A stretch of DNA of 57,076 nt from assembly GCF_003144195.1 (NCBI RefSeq), contig NW_020290089.1:1-57076 (forward strand), read 5' to 3'. Positions within the stretch are counted from its first letter, which is position 1. The number at the start of each line of letters is the position of its first letter. Both the position numbers and the translations under genes were made by a program. This DNA is from Ceraceosorus guamensis. Taxonomy: Eukaryota > Basidiomycota > Exobasidiomycetes > Ceraceosorales > Ceraceosoraceae. A model generated the notes under the pieces. The model saw nothing but the letters and a program-made list of their open reading frames with translations, was not told the origin of the DNA and searched no databases. This document shows, piece after piece, positions 35,598 through 48,031 of the stretch.

Positions 35598-38500
35598 TTA
35601 AGCGAGACCTTGAAGCCTGACAGGCGGTAATTGAGCAAAATCGCTCGTCTCTGCCAGGTCCAACAAGGGTTTGATATTCTTCGTAGTCGTAGCGTTGCGC
35701 ACTTTCTTCACGTCCATCTGAGCGTTGCCAGCGCGGGCAAGGTCGAGCGAGCTCTTCGTCTTCGTCGTCGAATCGTGTCGCAACAAAGGAAAGAGATCCA
35801 AGCTGGCTTCTTCTATCCATTCGGCCGACGCATCCATCGTCTCCTTTGAGCGACCAAACTCATCCACAATGTCCTGTGTGATCCGATCAGCATCGACTAG
35901 ACGTTGCAGTATGCGCTGCACGCTAGCGCTCTCTTCCCGGTCCGCCAAGTCCAGATGCATCGCGTGCGCTCTCTCCGCCACGAGCAGCAGACACTTTCTT
36001 CGAAGCGTTGTGGACCTTATTTCCTGCTCGTCCAGCGCATCGTCTCCCGGGGCGAGTGTGGCCAGAAGCAGAACGTCTGCACAAACTTGCGCTTCCCAAG
36101 CCTTTAGAGATTCTTCTCTGACCGCTTTCAGAGGTCGGATCACCTCTACATCATCGCGCTCCCTCGTCGAGGGATACAGCGCACGCCTGATCGCCTCGTG
36201 GCGCGACAGACATGCAGCCACCCTTCCAATCGCAATCTTCGCGCTCGTCATTTTCTGCTCGCGCAGCAACGATCGGAGCATCTCTGCGCATCGTTGCACT
36301 TCGTCTTGTCCAACTTGCGGATCCAAAATGTCCTCGTCGGAGCGCAGGTGCGATTGCGAGCGTGACGTCCGCTGAAGCAGACTCTTCTCCTCGCCTTCAT
36401 CTCGCTCCTTGTGCGAACCAACGCGCCGCGCATCGCAGTTCAGTCTTCGAGCCTTTCTTCGTAGGTACGTCTGCAGCTCCCACGCGACCTTGTGTGCTAG
36501 CGCTACGAGCTCGCTCCAACACTCTCGCAAGGCCGGTTCAGCCTTGATCAACTCTTCCACCAAGTCTGTGCTCGTGCCGGTGGTGCGAGTCGAGGAGTCG
36601 AACAGCAAGCGTCTCGCATCATCTACCACTTCCTGATTTTGCAGAGCCACGACAAATTCCTGCACCTTTCTCCCCAGACGCTCCATAGACGCCTTGTGCA
36701 GATCTCTCCTCTTCTCCCTCATCTTCTCCAACAGATCCTCATGCGCTTCCTCGCAAATTTCGAGCGCCCAGTTCAAAGCTTCTTCATCGTCCGCCTGTCC
36801 ATTTCGACGACCCTTGCGCACGCTGCGCACCTCCCTCAAGCACTCCTCCCAGCTCTTTTGCAGCTCATCTTCAGCGTGCAAGAGCTGCACCAGCGTCTTT
36901 GGCTCCACTTTCGTACCCCTGCCCTCCCACCACCTCGTCTCCTTGAAAAGTCTCTTGACCTGCTCCACCCACTCCCTCAGCGCGCTTCTGCTCTCTCCAG
37001 CTCCCTCATCGCAAGGTCTCTCTGCTCGCGGTAAACATCGCAGCACATCGTTTGGTAAATACCAAGCCATGCCGTTTGTCCCTGATCGCTGCTGGTCCAA
37101 TTCTGCATGAATGGCATCGTAGGCGGTAGGAGGAAAACGTGTGCTGGTGCCGATCTCTTGGCGCATATTCTTGTTCGCTCCACCCGCATCCGCACCCGCA
37201 CCCGTACCCGCACCCGCACCTGCAGTGACCGACGAGCTCTTTCTTCGATCCAGTCTTGCGCGCGCGACGTTTGATGCCGATAATGTGCCGTTCGAATCGT
37301 GCCCTGCCGTCTCTACAGCAGGCGTCCAAAGACGCTCCAGCAACATTTCGAAGCGCGTCTTTTTCGCTTCTCCCATCTGTTCGACAAGGATAAAGCCATG
37401 CAGCACCTGCAGCACAGTCTTTGCGAACAGCGTCAGCGCGTGCGCGTACTTTGACTCCGAGTGCGAGCGCGAAAGGTGGGGCGTCGGTTGATTGGCCAAG
37501 AGGAGACGCAAGGATGCGAGACGGGCGCGCAGGAGATTGTCTAGTGAGAAAGTCGTCGCTGTCCTTTTCGTCTTCGTCGTCGTCGTTGATGAGTGGGAGG
37601 AGAGGAGTTGCTGGGAGAGTAGAAGAGTCAAAGTGGGCTGATTGGCGTGGCGGCGTGGTGCAGAATACGAGCGCGTTCGCTCGTTAGCTGCCGAAGCCTT
37701 GAGCGCGGAGAGGGGCAAGAGCGAGCGCTCGAATGTGCTCACCTTGTAAGCCGTTTCCACCCTCAAGAGCGATTCTACGGCATCGCGGAAGCGTATGCAT
37801 AAAGGGTCTAATGCGGTATGAATCTCCTTGATGTAGGGGAACATGTTCTGCCGAAAAGCAAGGGATGAGCAGAGACGTCCGCTCCCGCATGAGTAGGTTT
37901 GCAGCATTCCAACGTCCCTGCAGCCATTCATTTGCCCCAGGCCACTCACGCATACATCCGGACGCGCCTGTACAACATCCCAGCAAGCCTGGCATATCCG
38001 CAACCTCCAAGCGACACGAATGACCCTGCTATGCACATCCTCCTCCTCCTCCTCTTTCTCGCCTCCCCTTTCCGCATGGCGTGCGATCTCCGCTTGCTCA
38101 TGCTCATGCTCGTGCTGCCCTGCTACCGCAGCACGCGAGACTACGTGGCCATTCGCGTATTGCTCCGCCAGGCCAATACAAGCCCAGACGATGGGTGGGC
38201 TCTCTTGAATGTACTTGAGGCAACTCGTATACCCCAACAGCCTTTTCTCCTCTTCGTCCATCGTCGTCGTCGTCGTCGTCGTCGTCTGATGCTGATCGTG
38301 TTCAGCCTGCTCTCCACCTGCACTGGCCCCATCACCTGCACCAGCGCACGCCCAGCTGACGCGTCCCAAAGCGCTGCTCAGCCCAGCAGCGCTGCTTCCC
38401 ATCGCAATGATGGTATCGGCACTATTCAAGAGATCCGCATACCTCTTCCTGACCAACCCTTTCAAGCTTTGCGAAAGCTCCTCTTTACCGATCTGAACAA

Positions 38501-38695
38501 CCCTCTGCATTTGTTGCACTTCTTTCAGCGAAAGAGTGCGAAGAAGCGTGTCGGGATCGGTTTGCAGGGAGGTGGTGGTGGAGGTGCTTTGCGGCTTGGA
38601 AGAGAGGAAGGGAGAAGCAGCAGAGAAGGAGGAGGAGGAGGTGGTGGTGGTGGAGGTGGAAGAGTGCGTGTGGGGAATGAAGGATCCCACTGACC

Positions 38696-38729
<34 letters not shown>

Positions 38730-38900
38730 TGCTCCTTCCCCTGCCCCTCCAGCTTCAGCGCCAGAAGCGGATCCCGTCACAGCCGCGCTCCTGGCATGTC
38801 TCTTTCTGCGTCCACTCAGCGACGAGCTGAAGTTGAAGGAAGAGCTGCTGGATGCGACTTGATCGCCGCGCACAGGCGTCAAAGGGGTTGCGCTGGACAT
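35598..38900 (-). CDS. COG1: conserved oligomeric Golgi complex subunit 1
   Basis: COG1 organises lobe A of the COG tether for retrograde intra-Golgi vesicles. Diagnostic N-terminal sequence DPDTLLRTLSLKEVQQM and KRYADLLNSADTIIAMGSSA matches the COG1/Vps51 domain. The rest is helical, as in the family, with FSLDNLLRARLASLRLLLANQ near the middle. The ATG at 38900 (MSSATPLTPVRG) is chosen over an in-frame start 116 codons upstream because that extension translates simple repeats. A likely in-frame intron of 102 nt (37949-37848; GTGAGTGG donor, TTTTCGGCAG acceptor) interrupts RPDVC|NMFPYIKEIHT; its translation is not COG1-like. With it removed the product is about 1066 residues. A second in-frame intron after VETAYK (129 nt) is possible but less certain. 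Several Ser, Gly and Ala runs are added. Confidence 0.85.
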
Positions 38901-40044
38901 TGCTGTGAGCGAACGCGCGTATGCGTATGCGTGGGGCTGTTCTCGCTCTCGCTCTCTTGCCAGCAAGACGATTTCAGCTGTTGCCTGGCGGGCGCGGGGT
39001 GCGAATGTGGAGTGAGAGTCGAGGGCAGAGTTGGGAAGTTGGAGGCACAGTCGTTCGTTGTTGGCCTTCGTCGACGTCGACGTCGACGTTTGATGAGTTG
39101 TGTGCTGTGATGTGCTGTGCTGTGCTGTGCTGTGCTGTGCTGTGCTGTCCTCACACTCGTGACTTATTGGCGTACCTACACCGCGGTACGTGCACGAGTC
39201 TTGAGTCAAGAAGAGTCTTTGAGTCAGAGTGCACTCACTCACACTCAACTCACGACTCGTGACTCGTGACTCAACACTCGACTCGCGCTACTCACACTCA
39301 CACTCACACTCACGTGACTCCTAATCATTCATCACACACGCCAAGTTGCGGAGTCACGTGTTGAAGGTGTATGAGCACACGTGACACGCTCGCTCGCTCG
39401 CTCGCCTTCCTTGCCCAACTTTTTTGAAATTCAAGAATTTCGCGTTTTGCAAGAAAAGCGATGCCAAGAGGGGAGAGACACTCATCAAGACTTCGCAGGC
39501 GCGGACACGGACACGACACAAGCCATAGCCATAGCGAAAGTCCGATCGACAGAACATCCTATTCTTAGCCCGCCCACCCACGCACTGCGCCCATCAACCC
39601 TCCCTCCCCCTCCCACTCCCACTCCCACTCCACCAATCACAATAACACTAACATCATTCAAACACGCTCGCGGCCCACAATCTCACAATCCAGCAAGTCC
39701 TCTGCCGCGCCTGCATACCCGCCTCCGCCGCCCCCCGCCCCCCGGCCCCCTCTTCTTTTTCGCCTTCTCGACTCTCCTTCAACACGTGACTTCGTTCGAC
39801 TGCACTGCACTGCACTGCACTGCACTGCCACTTTCACTCTTCCACTCTTTCACTCTTCCACTCACCTTTTTCTGTCTTCTTCTCCTCCACCAGCATCGCC
39901 GCACCCGCACCCGCACCCGCACCCGCACCCGCACCCGCACCCGCACCCGCACACGCAGCTTGACCCTGCGTGTCCGTCGAAAGCTAGCTCGCTCGCTCGC
40001 TCGCTTGTGCGCCCCCCACCGCCTACGCCCACGGCCTACGCACA
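38901..40044. promoter_or_regulatory. divergent promoter region of COG1 and PWP1
   Basis: The interval is almost wholly built of short tandem repeats: CTGTG units (39103-39149), CGACTC/GTGACTCGTGACT words (39185-39290), CACACT units (39293-39315), ACTGC units (39800-39828), CACTCTTCCACT units (39835-39860) and GCACCC units (39898-39950). Several CACGTG cores occur. No gene. Confidence 0.55.
39898..39950. repeat. GCACCC hexanucleotide tandem repeat
   Basis: About nine perfect GCACCC units, about 95 bp upstream of the PWP1 ATG, so probably in its leader or core promoter. Confidence 0.85.
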
Positions 40045-42250
40045 ATGATCTCCTCAACAGCATGGGTCTCTCGCGGCTTGCCGGCGCGCAACCCGACAAA
40101 GTACGCGCTAGATCCCAACGAGATGCAACGTCTTTCCAAGTTGGCAGGTGTGCAATTCGATGAGGCCAAGGCGCAGTTGGAGAGCGCTCGTATACGATTA
40201 GCTGGAGATGTGGATGTGGAGGAGGAGGAGGAGGAGGAGGCGGAGGAAAGGGAGTGGAGCGATGAGGATGACGAGGATGATGAGGATGAGGGGAAAGGGG
40301 CGAGGAAGATCAAGATGCAAGAGGATCAGCAGGCGACGAAGACGGAGGCGGAGGCAGAGGCGGATCCAAACGACTTGTCGCGCTACAATCTGGACACGTA
40401 CGGCGAGGATGATGAGGATGAGGATGGCATGGCGGGCGGCAACGGCAACGGCAACGGCAACAGCAACATCTTTAGCAACATCAAAGGCCTGCAATATCAT
40501 CGCAACAACGATCAAGATCCCTACATCACCTTGCGCGGTGCCAGCGACTTGGAAGAGGAGGAAGCTGCGGAGAGGGAAGAGCTGCAGGTGCTGAAAGAGG
40601 ACAATATGATCGTCAGTTGCAAGACGGAGGATGAGATCTCGATGCTGGAAGTGCACATCTACAATCATCACGCAAGAGATTTCTTTGTTCATCACGATCT
40701 CTTGCTGCCCGCCTTTCCACTCGCGCTGCAATGGCTCGACTTTAATCCTGCCGGCGTAGTGGGCGCCAGCAGCGGCAGCGGCAGCGTGGGGGCCAAAGGC
40801 AACTTTGTAGCGGTGGCTACCATGGACCCCACCATCGAGATTTGGAATCTGGACGTGGTGGATGGCTTGTTTCCCAATGCCATACTGGGCAATCAAGAGG
40901 CCGTCAAGGCGATGGATATGCCAGCTGGCACAGGAAAAAAGAGTGAGTGCGCGGGGCGAGCGCGGGCGAGCGCGTCGTGCTGTTCCTATTCCACCCCCCC
41001 CAAACTCTTTCTCACATTTCGCCCCGGCATGTAGAACGTCGAATGCCTGCTCCTCGCATTCCAAACGATGCCTATCACGTGGATGCGGTGCTGGGACTGT
41101 CATGGAACACGCACGCGCGCAACTTGCTCGCTTCCTGCTCCGCCGACAGTACGGTCAAGCTGTGGGATCTGACTCGAGCGCCCAGTGGCGCTACAGACTT
41201 CGACTCGCCAGGCGGCACGACGGCCCTTCGATCCTTTTCTCATCATACGGACAAGGTACAATCGGTAGCGTGGGACACGTCCGGTTCTTCCATCGGTGCA
41301 GTGCCCAACCCAGCAGTACTGCTCAGCGGATCGTACGACAAGACGCTGCGCGTATTCGATACGCGCACGCCAGAAAAGGGATTGATCGCAAATGTGCACG
41401 AAGATGTGGAGTGTTTGACTTGGGATCCTTGGAACGCCAACAGGTTCATCGCTTCGTTCGAAGATGGCCTGGTCAAAGCGTACGACGTTCGGTCCCTACC
41501 CAGCGCCCCCTCCTCCTCCCCTCCCTCCAATCCCAAGTCCAAATCCAGCGCAACGAAACAGCAACACGTCACGCAGGCGCTCTTCACCCTCGCAGCGCAC
41601 GATGGAGCTTGCACCTCCGTCTCCTTTTCCAAAGATGTCAAGGGCTGCTTCGTGACGGGCGGAACGGATAAACTTGCAAAAGTGTGGAACGCCACGTATG
41701 AAGAGGATGACGCGGCGGGTGCGCAAGGCAGAGCGCCCAACAAAAGACCCAAAGAGATCGCTTTGGTCGCTAGTAGGGATTTGGACGCTGTGAGTGGACG
41801 CGTGCGCGCGCGCGCATCGTAATTTTCTTGTTCCTTTGTCACTGTCTCGTACATTCAAAATCTCTGAGCGTCTCACCATCCCTTGCTCTGACCCCCTCCC
41901 CATCACATCCCGTTCAAATCTTGCCCCCTCCTCCCACCCCATTCCAGGGAAAAATCTTTAGCACCTCTCTATCGCCCGACGATCCGCTCGTGCTCAGCGT
42001 AGGAGGCAGCGCTGGCAAGCTGCGCTTGTGGGATCTGAGCAGCAATGCGGGAGTGCGCAAGACTTTTGCAAAGAGCTTGCACGAGCTGCGCAGCGCTCGA
42101 CCCGACATGACGCCCGATGCGGATGCGAGTGCGAGTGCGGATGAGGAGGCAGCAAGCGTTTTGGGATTGAGCGATGGGGATGAGGAGAGCGATGAGGATG
42201 AGGAAGCGGTGCGGGAGCCCGTGGAAGAGGACGACGCGATGAGGGAATGA
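40045..42250 (+). CDS. PWP1: PWP1 WD-repeat ribosome-biogenesis protein
   Basis: Exons 40045-40942, 41035-41789 and 41948-42250 join in frame to give 651 residues. The N-terminus MISSTAWVSRGLPARNPTKY is the Pwp1 signature. After an acidic stretch and DLSRYNLDTYGEDDED, WD repeats follow at about residues 258 (PTIEIWNLD), 331 (STVKLWDL), 396 (KTLRVFDTR), 436 (GLVKAYDVR), 504 (KLAKVWNA) and 565 (GKLRLWDL). An acidic C-terminus ends the protein. Pwp1 is a nucleolar factor for 25S/28S rRNA processing and 60S assembly. Introns are 92 and 158 nt. Convergent with POT1, with stop codons only about 125 bp apart. Confidence 0.95.
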
Positions 42251-42375
42251 GGCGGCGCGGGGGGGCAAAAATTCCCACAGAAAAGTCCCTTGGCGCAGCC
42301 CTCGACTTTTTGTTCCACACTCCATCAACGTCCCACTGTGCACGAGCGCCTTGGGGGCTAAGCAGCGGCGAATGT

Positions 42376-45300
42376 CTATTTCTCCAATGTGCTACCTTTG
42401 AGCAATCTGGCCCTTATAGAGCCTCCTCCGGGCGGTTTCTCTACGAATACACCCATCTCGAACGGCATAGCCAGATCGTCTGCTTCGTCCTCTGGCAAAC
42501 CAAGAGCTTTGCATCTGCCCAGAATCCTCACCAGTCTTTTTCGGAGCTTCAAGAGCGCGCGGGAATCGTTGCGTACTTGACGAGCGCTCAGACCATTCAA
42601 AAAGTGATCCTGAGGGCGCAAAGGAAAGGAGAGCGGGGCCGGCCCGCGCAAAACGTGTTGGCCCCAACGCGAAGGGCAGTGTCGAAAGAGCAGGAGCACG
42701 AAAGGCACACTCACAGCTGCTTCGCCGCTGAACACTACAGGCAAGCATTTGCCCTTGTTCGACTTTGCCGACTCGTCCGATGCATCCCTCACTAGCAGAC
42801 TAAAGAGGTACTTGTAAGATAAATGCGAACCTTCTTCGTCGGCGCATGCGGCGCAAAAAGACCTGTCCTTTGGCAATCTGATAGGAGTCGCGGGGGGGGT
42901 AAAGGGAAGGAGCCGCGCTTGCGTCGTCTTCAATTGCCGCAATCACTCACTCTATCCCGAGAAAGCTCGCGAGGCGAACACGACTTACTGTTCTTTGCAA
43001 ATCTCGCACGTAACGCGTACCCAAAGATCCACATCATCCGGCTTGCAATCCACAGCCCTGACGCGCACGCGCAATGCTCCCTTGCTCTTTTCGCCATCCT
43101 TCTCCTCAAAGATTTCGTCTAGCAAAGTGATGGGCTTGGTGCTGGACAGCATACAATGCACCGGAGCGAGGCCCGGGGCGGTCCGATTGCGCGCTGGAGA
43201 GATTGGTTCAGGCTTGATCGTCCGCTCATTGGCAGACTGCGATGCGCTCGACGTGTCTAGAGAGAGAAGGTGGCATGACGCGCGACGCGCGACGCATAAA
43301 CAACGAGCCTCTCGTCGGCGAGCCCTGGATCGTTCCCCCAACTGACCTTGCGTACGACTCGCACTGCCGCTCGAATTTTGCACCTCTCCCAGTACGCCTC
43401 GGTGTCTTTCCATCGTCCCCAATCGTTCCTCCACCTGATTTGCGGGTGATGACTCGCGCGAGGCTTCAGACAATGTCCGACTGTGCTCCTCCTCGGCCGC
43501 ATCGGCTGCGCGCAGACACTCCTGGTCGTCACTATCCTCATCATCGCGCAAATGAAGCAGCTGCCTCTCTTGCTGTCGCTGTGCCATCACTCGCCTCTTG
43601 CGACTGATCACACGAGTGGCGACGCGTGTGAGCTCCATGTTCCCTCCCTGTTGCCCTTGCGCGCACGCAACGCACCGCACGGCACTCACTCTGCAATCTG
43701 TACAGCTTCCGGATTCTCGGGTCTAAGGACCGTAATCGTTCTTCTACCACCCAGCACGCCGCTAAGCATTCCGCCAGGCTGCTCTTTAGGTTTCAAATTC
43801 GCCATCCTAACAACATCCCCCCCACACAGACTTTGAGCGGCCAAAGTCTGCGCATCGAACAAGCTGACCGCACAAACATATCCACCTCCCTCTTTGCCCC
43901 TCTCCCTATCCCTCTCCACCTCTTCCGGCGTCATGTCTCCCAATTTGAAATTGTTTGCGCGCAAAAGCATGGCGCTGCACGTATAGTCCGTCACGTACAC
44001 CTCTGGCGGTTGCATCGTTTCCGATCGCGGTATGAACACCTTGACCACCTCCACCACCACATCGCAAAACGTTCCTTTTTGCAGATCGCAAAGTTGGATC
44101 TGCCTTCTTTTGCTGGCGGTAGCGAGAGGCGCATCGAGGTGCCAAGCTGCTAGACTTTGCATAGCTTCCTGCTCAGATGGGGTGATCGCCTTGATCAGTG
44201 TCCTCGAAGTGACAAGTCCAGCGCTCGGGTGCAACAAAGCCCAGTCCCCTCGATCTTTGTACTTGACTCCCGCTAGCGCTTGCATCTTGATACTCCGGAG
44301 CAGCAGCACCGAACCGATAGGTGCGGGATGAGGCAAGTCGGCCGAGCTGTCCGCAAACATGTTGATGGTCAAGCTGTCAGAGGGCAGAGAAGCGTCCCGA
44401 AGGCCCACTGCGAGCATCGGGTCTGTGTGCGCGAGTGCGATGCGAGCACGTCAGCAGCGCGCCCAACTTCAAGGTTTCGTGCGCGTGCATGCCCACCTCC
44501 AGTCCCTGAGCCGCACCGCCTAGGCTCGCGATCAGTCACAATGACTCCCAGCATGTTGAAGAGCATCCCCGAGCCTTTGCACAGCGAAAGCGGCGTGTAC
44601 ACCGTCTGGGCCGTGGGACCAGTATGCAGTCAGCAATGTCGCGCTTCGCGCGCCGCCATTGCACAAACTCACCCCTCCGACGGTTCGTTTGGCTGCGGGG
44701 CCTAGCAATGCGCTCTCGCTTGCTGAAGTTGCGGGGAGACGTGGCAGCGCAGCGCTGCCTCTCACATCCGGACAAGCGGGAGTCTTGAGCCATGCGGCTG
44801 CGTCTCCAATGGAAGGCGTGGTGCTGCTGCTGCTGCTGGAGGGCTGCATCGCTTCCGGACTGCTGCTCGCCATGACCGCACGCGACGAGGCATGCTGTTG
44901 CGCCCGCTCTTCATCCATGACGCACCACAGATCCTCCTTCCACAACGCCTTGATGCGCACTGTTCCCCGTTTGTATTCGAAAATGGGCTCGCTGGTGCCG
45001 GGTTTGGTGATGGAGCACGCGCTGCCTCCTCTGCTGGAAATGCAAAAGGCGCTGCAAGAGTTGGGCGAGCTCAAGAGGAACTCGGCTACCGGACCAGCCA
45101 GCTCGTGGTGCACGGCCAGATGCAGTCGTGCCCCGCTCGCCGTCGTCTCGATCTGCAACACGAGGTGCAAGGAGACGTGGTGGGTGATGTAGCCTTCATC
45201 ACTCGTTTCTCACGTGCCGCGCGTTGCTCGCACTCACCAAGCACAACTCTTGATACCTTTCATTCCAGCCGCGTTTGACGCTCAGCACAGCATCGCACTT

Positions 45301-45591
45301 CAAAGTCGCATCCTCTTCCTCTGCAGAATTCATGACCCGTCGCCACGCATTGATGGAATGCAATACGCCGCTCTGCGCCGGCTGGAGAGGTGAAACAGTC
45401 GTGGCCAATCGCGGTCTCTTGCGCGGAGAGCTTGGAGACGTGATGGATGCGTCGCGAGAGGGACCTGCTGCTGCTGCGCGAGGAGCTGCTGCGCTGGACG
45501 AGTCGGCTGCTCGTCCACCCATCACGCTCATCACGCTCGCTGATCGCTCTTGCTCGCGCAACTGCTTGAGGCCCTTTTTCGTGCGCGTCAT
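42376..45591 (-). CDS. POT1: POT1-like single-stranded telomere-binding protein
   Basis: Nine exons by my calls (45591-45238, 45152-44673, 44605-44497, 44422-43690, 43603-43520, 43434-43347, 43236-42989, 42877-42715, 42609-42376), about 830 residues with frame kept throughout. TVYTPLSL and GVIVTDREPRR open the first telomere-type OB fold, which continues LRDASLPSDSLTINMFADSS. A second OB fold holds CDVVVEVVKVF and EVYVTDYT, close to fission-yeast Pot1. Cys693, 696, 707 and 710 form a CX2C-X10-CX2C zinc pattern in the C-terminal region. POT1 binds the G-rich telomeric overhang, controls telomerase and prevents damage signalling. About 280 N-terminal residues precede the first OB fold. The exon at 43603-43520 uses a weak GTGTCT donor, so residues about 560-617 are the least certain part. 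Confidence 0.82.
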
Positions 45592-46447
45592 GTCGGAGGC
45601 AGGGCCTGCGGTGATGCTCCGTCGGGGGACGGACAGCTAGGGCGTCAAGATGGCGAGCATGGGTGTCATACAGCGCACTCAATCGCAATCACGAATCTTG
45701 TCGCTGATCGGGGAGGGGGGGGGGGGGTGCCAGCAGCCCACACCGCGAGAGTCGAGTTCGACGTGCAAAAAGAGGCCGAAGGAGGAAGAGGAGGAGGAGG
45801 TGACGGACGCAAGGCAAGCTTCAAGACCAATGCGCGCAACGCAAGAGAGCCCAACACGATCACACGCGTGCCGCGCGCTATAGCCAGATCCGACGCGTCG
45901 CGACCCCCCCGCGGCGGAGAAGGGCGTGCGTGGTGCATGCTGCGTGCGCGTGCGCGTGCCTGCATAGACGCGCATCTATATGCGCTCAATCGTGAATCAC
46001 GAATGTTCGGGCCAGCTGTGAGAGGCTGTACCCATCGTGTATGGGCGAGCGATGAGTCTTGAGTGCGATGCCATTCGTGCAACTCGAAAATCTCACCTGC
46101 CATTTTGATCTTTGCTACGCTCCTTGAGATCTGCTCAGGTTGACAGTCCTGAATGGGGCGCATCTCGACCGAGAGGCTGTGGTGATCAAATTTGTACAAC
46201 TAATTCGAAATGGTACACTTGGTACAGTATGGTCAGAGTGTAAAGGGGCGGGCCTTTGTCTCAAGTCACGCATCGTCTGTGATAGCCTTGGTGCTTTCGG
46301 CCTCAGATCCGAGAGACGAAACCTGCTGATGATGGCGACGGTTCTAGTGCAGGCTTCCGTTCATCCGTCGAGTGACGTCATCGTTTCTCTTCTTGTGGCC
46401 CTTGTAAACTGCGACCTCTTCATCCTGCCTGTGGGGTTTCAAAGGGC
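45592..46447. other. intergenic upstream of POT1
   Basis: No supported gene. Contains a G run (45712-45726), a GGAGGA purine run (about 45780-45800) and a CGTGAATCACGAAT motif (45989-46004). Confidence 0.5.
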
Positions 46448-47356
46448 CTACTGCGACTCCTCATCGCTGTGCTTGGGCACAAGAAGCTTGCTTGAATGAG
46501 ATCTCTTGGTGTTCACAGAGCTGCGGGTCGCCTCTGCATTGTCATCCTTGCTGCGAAAGACTGAGCAAGAGGCATACAAGAGAGTAAGAAAGGTGCATTG
46601 ACGGTGCATGTATGCGCACGACCCAAAGGCTCACCATCAGTACTGCCTCCACGCTTTCGCTTGACAGTCTTCTTGATCTCGCCCATCGTAAAGTCCTCAT
46701 CAGAGTTGGCCAGGGCTGCGATGGGTGAAGCAAGTGGAGCGTTCAGTTTGATGCGGTGCATCATACGTGCCTTTCTGCGCTCACATGGAAGAGACATGTC
46801 GCTTCCAATTTTGCTGTTTCCGACAGCACCTGCAGAGACAGCAGGAGAGGCTGCAGGGTACCAACGTTGTCAATGTTGGTGCTGGACGACCCTTTAGCGC
46901 AAGCGCCTACCTTGCGAGCCGCATTCGTGCTTGATGTGTACCGGCTTGGCATCTCCGTCTGCAGGCGGAGAAAAGGTGCGCAAGAAGTATCAAATGGATG
47001 CACCAAGCTGGTCTTGATGGGGCCCCCTCACTCACGCTTGGACTCATTGGGCTTCTTGGTAGGCATCGAGTTGTCTTTGCTGTCCTCCTCATCGCTCGAT
47101 GGCTTGGAGGTATAATTGTTGAGCATACATGCGGCGTGCAAATAACGGGGTATATGCTCACAGATGCCAAGATCTGCTTCGCCGCGGTTGCAATCTTCAC
47201 AGCCTTTCCTTTGCTGACCTTGTTTTTATAAATTGTCCAATTGAATCTATCCATGTCCTTCTGTGCGACCTTGTTGCCAGCATACATCGACACCACATAC
47301 AGCGGACGCTCTTCTTTGCGGGCACCGCAGGTGCATTCGTCGTCTGAACTGCTCAT
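46448..47356 (-). CDS. unrecognised charged protein, probably nuclear
   Basis: Exons 47356-47162, 47102-47036, 46958-46911, 46829-46635 and 46560-46448 join in one frame to give 205 residues. The N-terminus MSSSDDECTCGARKEERPLY leads into YAGNKVAQKDMDRFNWTIYKN. The rest is rich in Ser, Asp, Glu and Lys (SSDEEDSKDN, KKTVKRKRGG, HSDEESQ), as in nuclear or chromatin proteins. I do not recognise the family. Four introns have GT donors and frame-consistent joins; intron 1 needs a non-standard AAG acceptor and is the weak point. No signal peptide. It lies upstream of POT1 on the same strand, 0.86 kb away. Confidence 0.5.
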
Positions 47357-48031
47357 CTTGGAGCGCTCCCGTAGCAAGGCTGCTGTGACTGTTGGTTGTT
47401 TGTCCTGTTGACTTGCGCAAAGTGCTCCGAGTGCTGAAGAGCTGCCGCGCCGAGGAGTAGAGTAGATTGTGAAGCAGAGGTGGTGGATGGAAGTCATGAG
47501 TGAGTCGTGAGGGTCCTCGCTGAATGAAGCTGCACGCAGCACGCGATGTGCGCATCCGCGCGCGCCCACGCAGAACGCTGGCACGGGCCAGGAGAGTGGG
47601 ACGCCTTCCCGACCTTGCGCGGCGGCGCAGACCTTGGAAACCGTCACTCTCGATCTCTACTGTGCGACGAATTTGACCAGCTTCCAGCCACCGACTTCAT
47701 CATTCACATTTGTGACTGCTGCCTCGATCACGAGATTTTTATAAGCGCATACATGCACGGGTTCTAAAGCATGATAGTCTCTGCACGCAGATGCACGAGT
47801 CACTAGTCGTGAAGCTCGCATGCATGCAACTGCACACTCGGCTCTCGAGCAGATTGCCTGGTCTGAACTTTGCACGAGAATCACGCGAGCTTCGGCTGCG
47901 GTGTTCTTTATTGTGATTGCACCATTAACAATTGCGGCGGGCATTTGTAACGCACATGAGGTCTGACCAGGGCAAGACGGGAGCGAGCAGTCCTCTGGCT
48001 GATGAGAGCACACCCAGCGCGCTCGATGCAG
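47357..48031. other. intergenic
   Basis: No confident gene. A minus-strand frame (47657-48013) ends in residues that faintly resemble the last exon of the neighbouring secreted gene (VGGWKLVKF), but it has no signal peptide or middle exon. Confidence 0.4.

Noticed and set aside
38901-39248. 116-codon N-terminal extension of COG1
   Set aside because: It translates simple repeats (STAQH units) and the next in-frame ATG at 38900 gives a normal COG1 start.
39898-39950. GCACCC array as an internal telomere-like or protein-binding array
   Set aside because: It is a plain hexanucleotide microsatellite unlike TTAGGG and sits among other slippage repeats.
47657-48013. Possible sixth member of the secreted family
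   Set aside because: Only the last residues (VGGWKLVKF) resemble a family last exon; the signal peptide and Cys core are missing.
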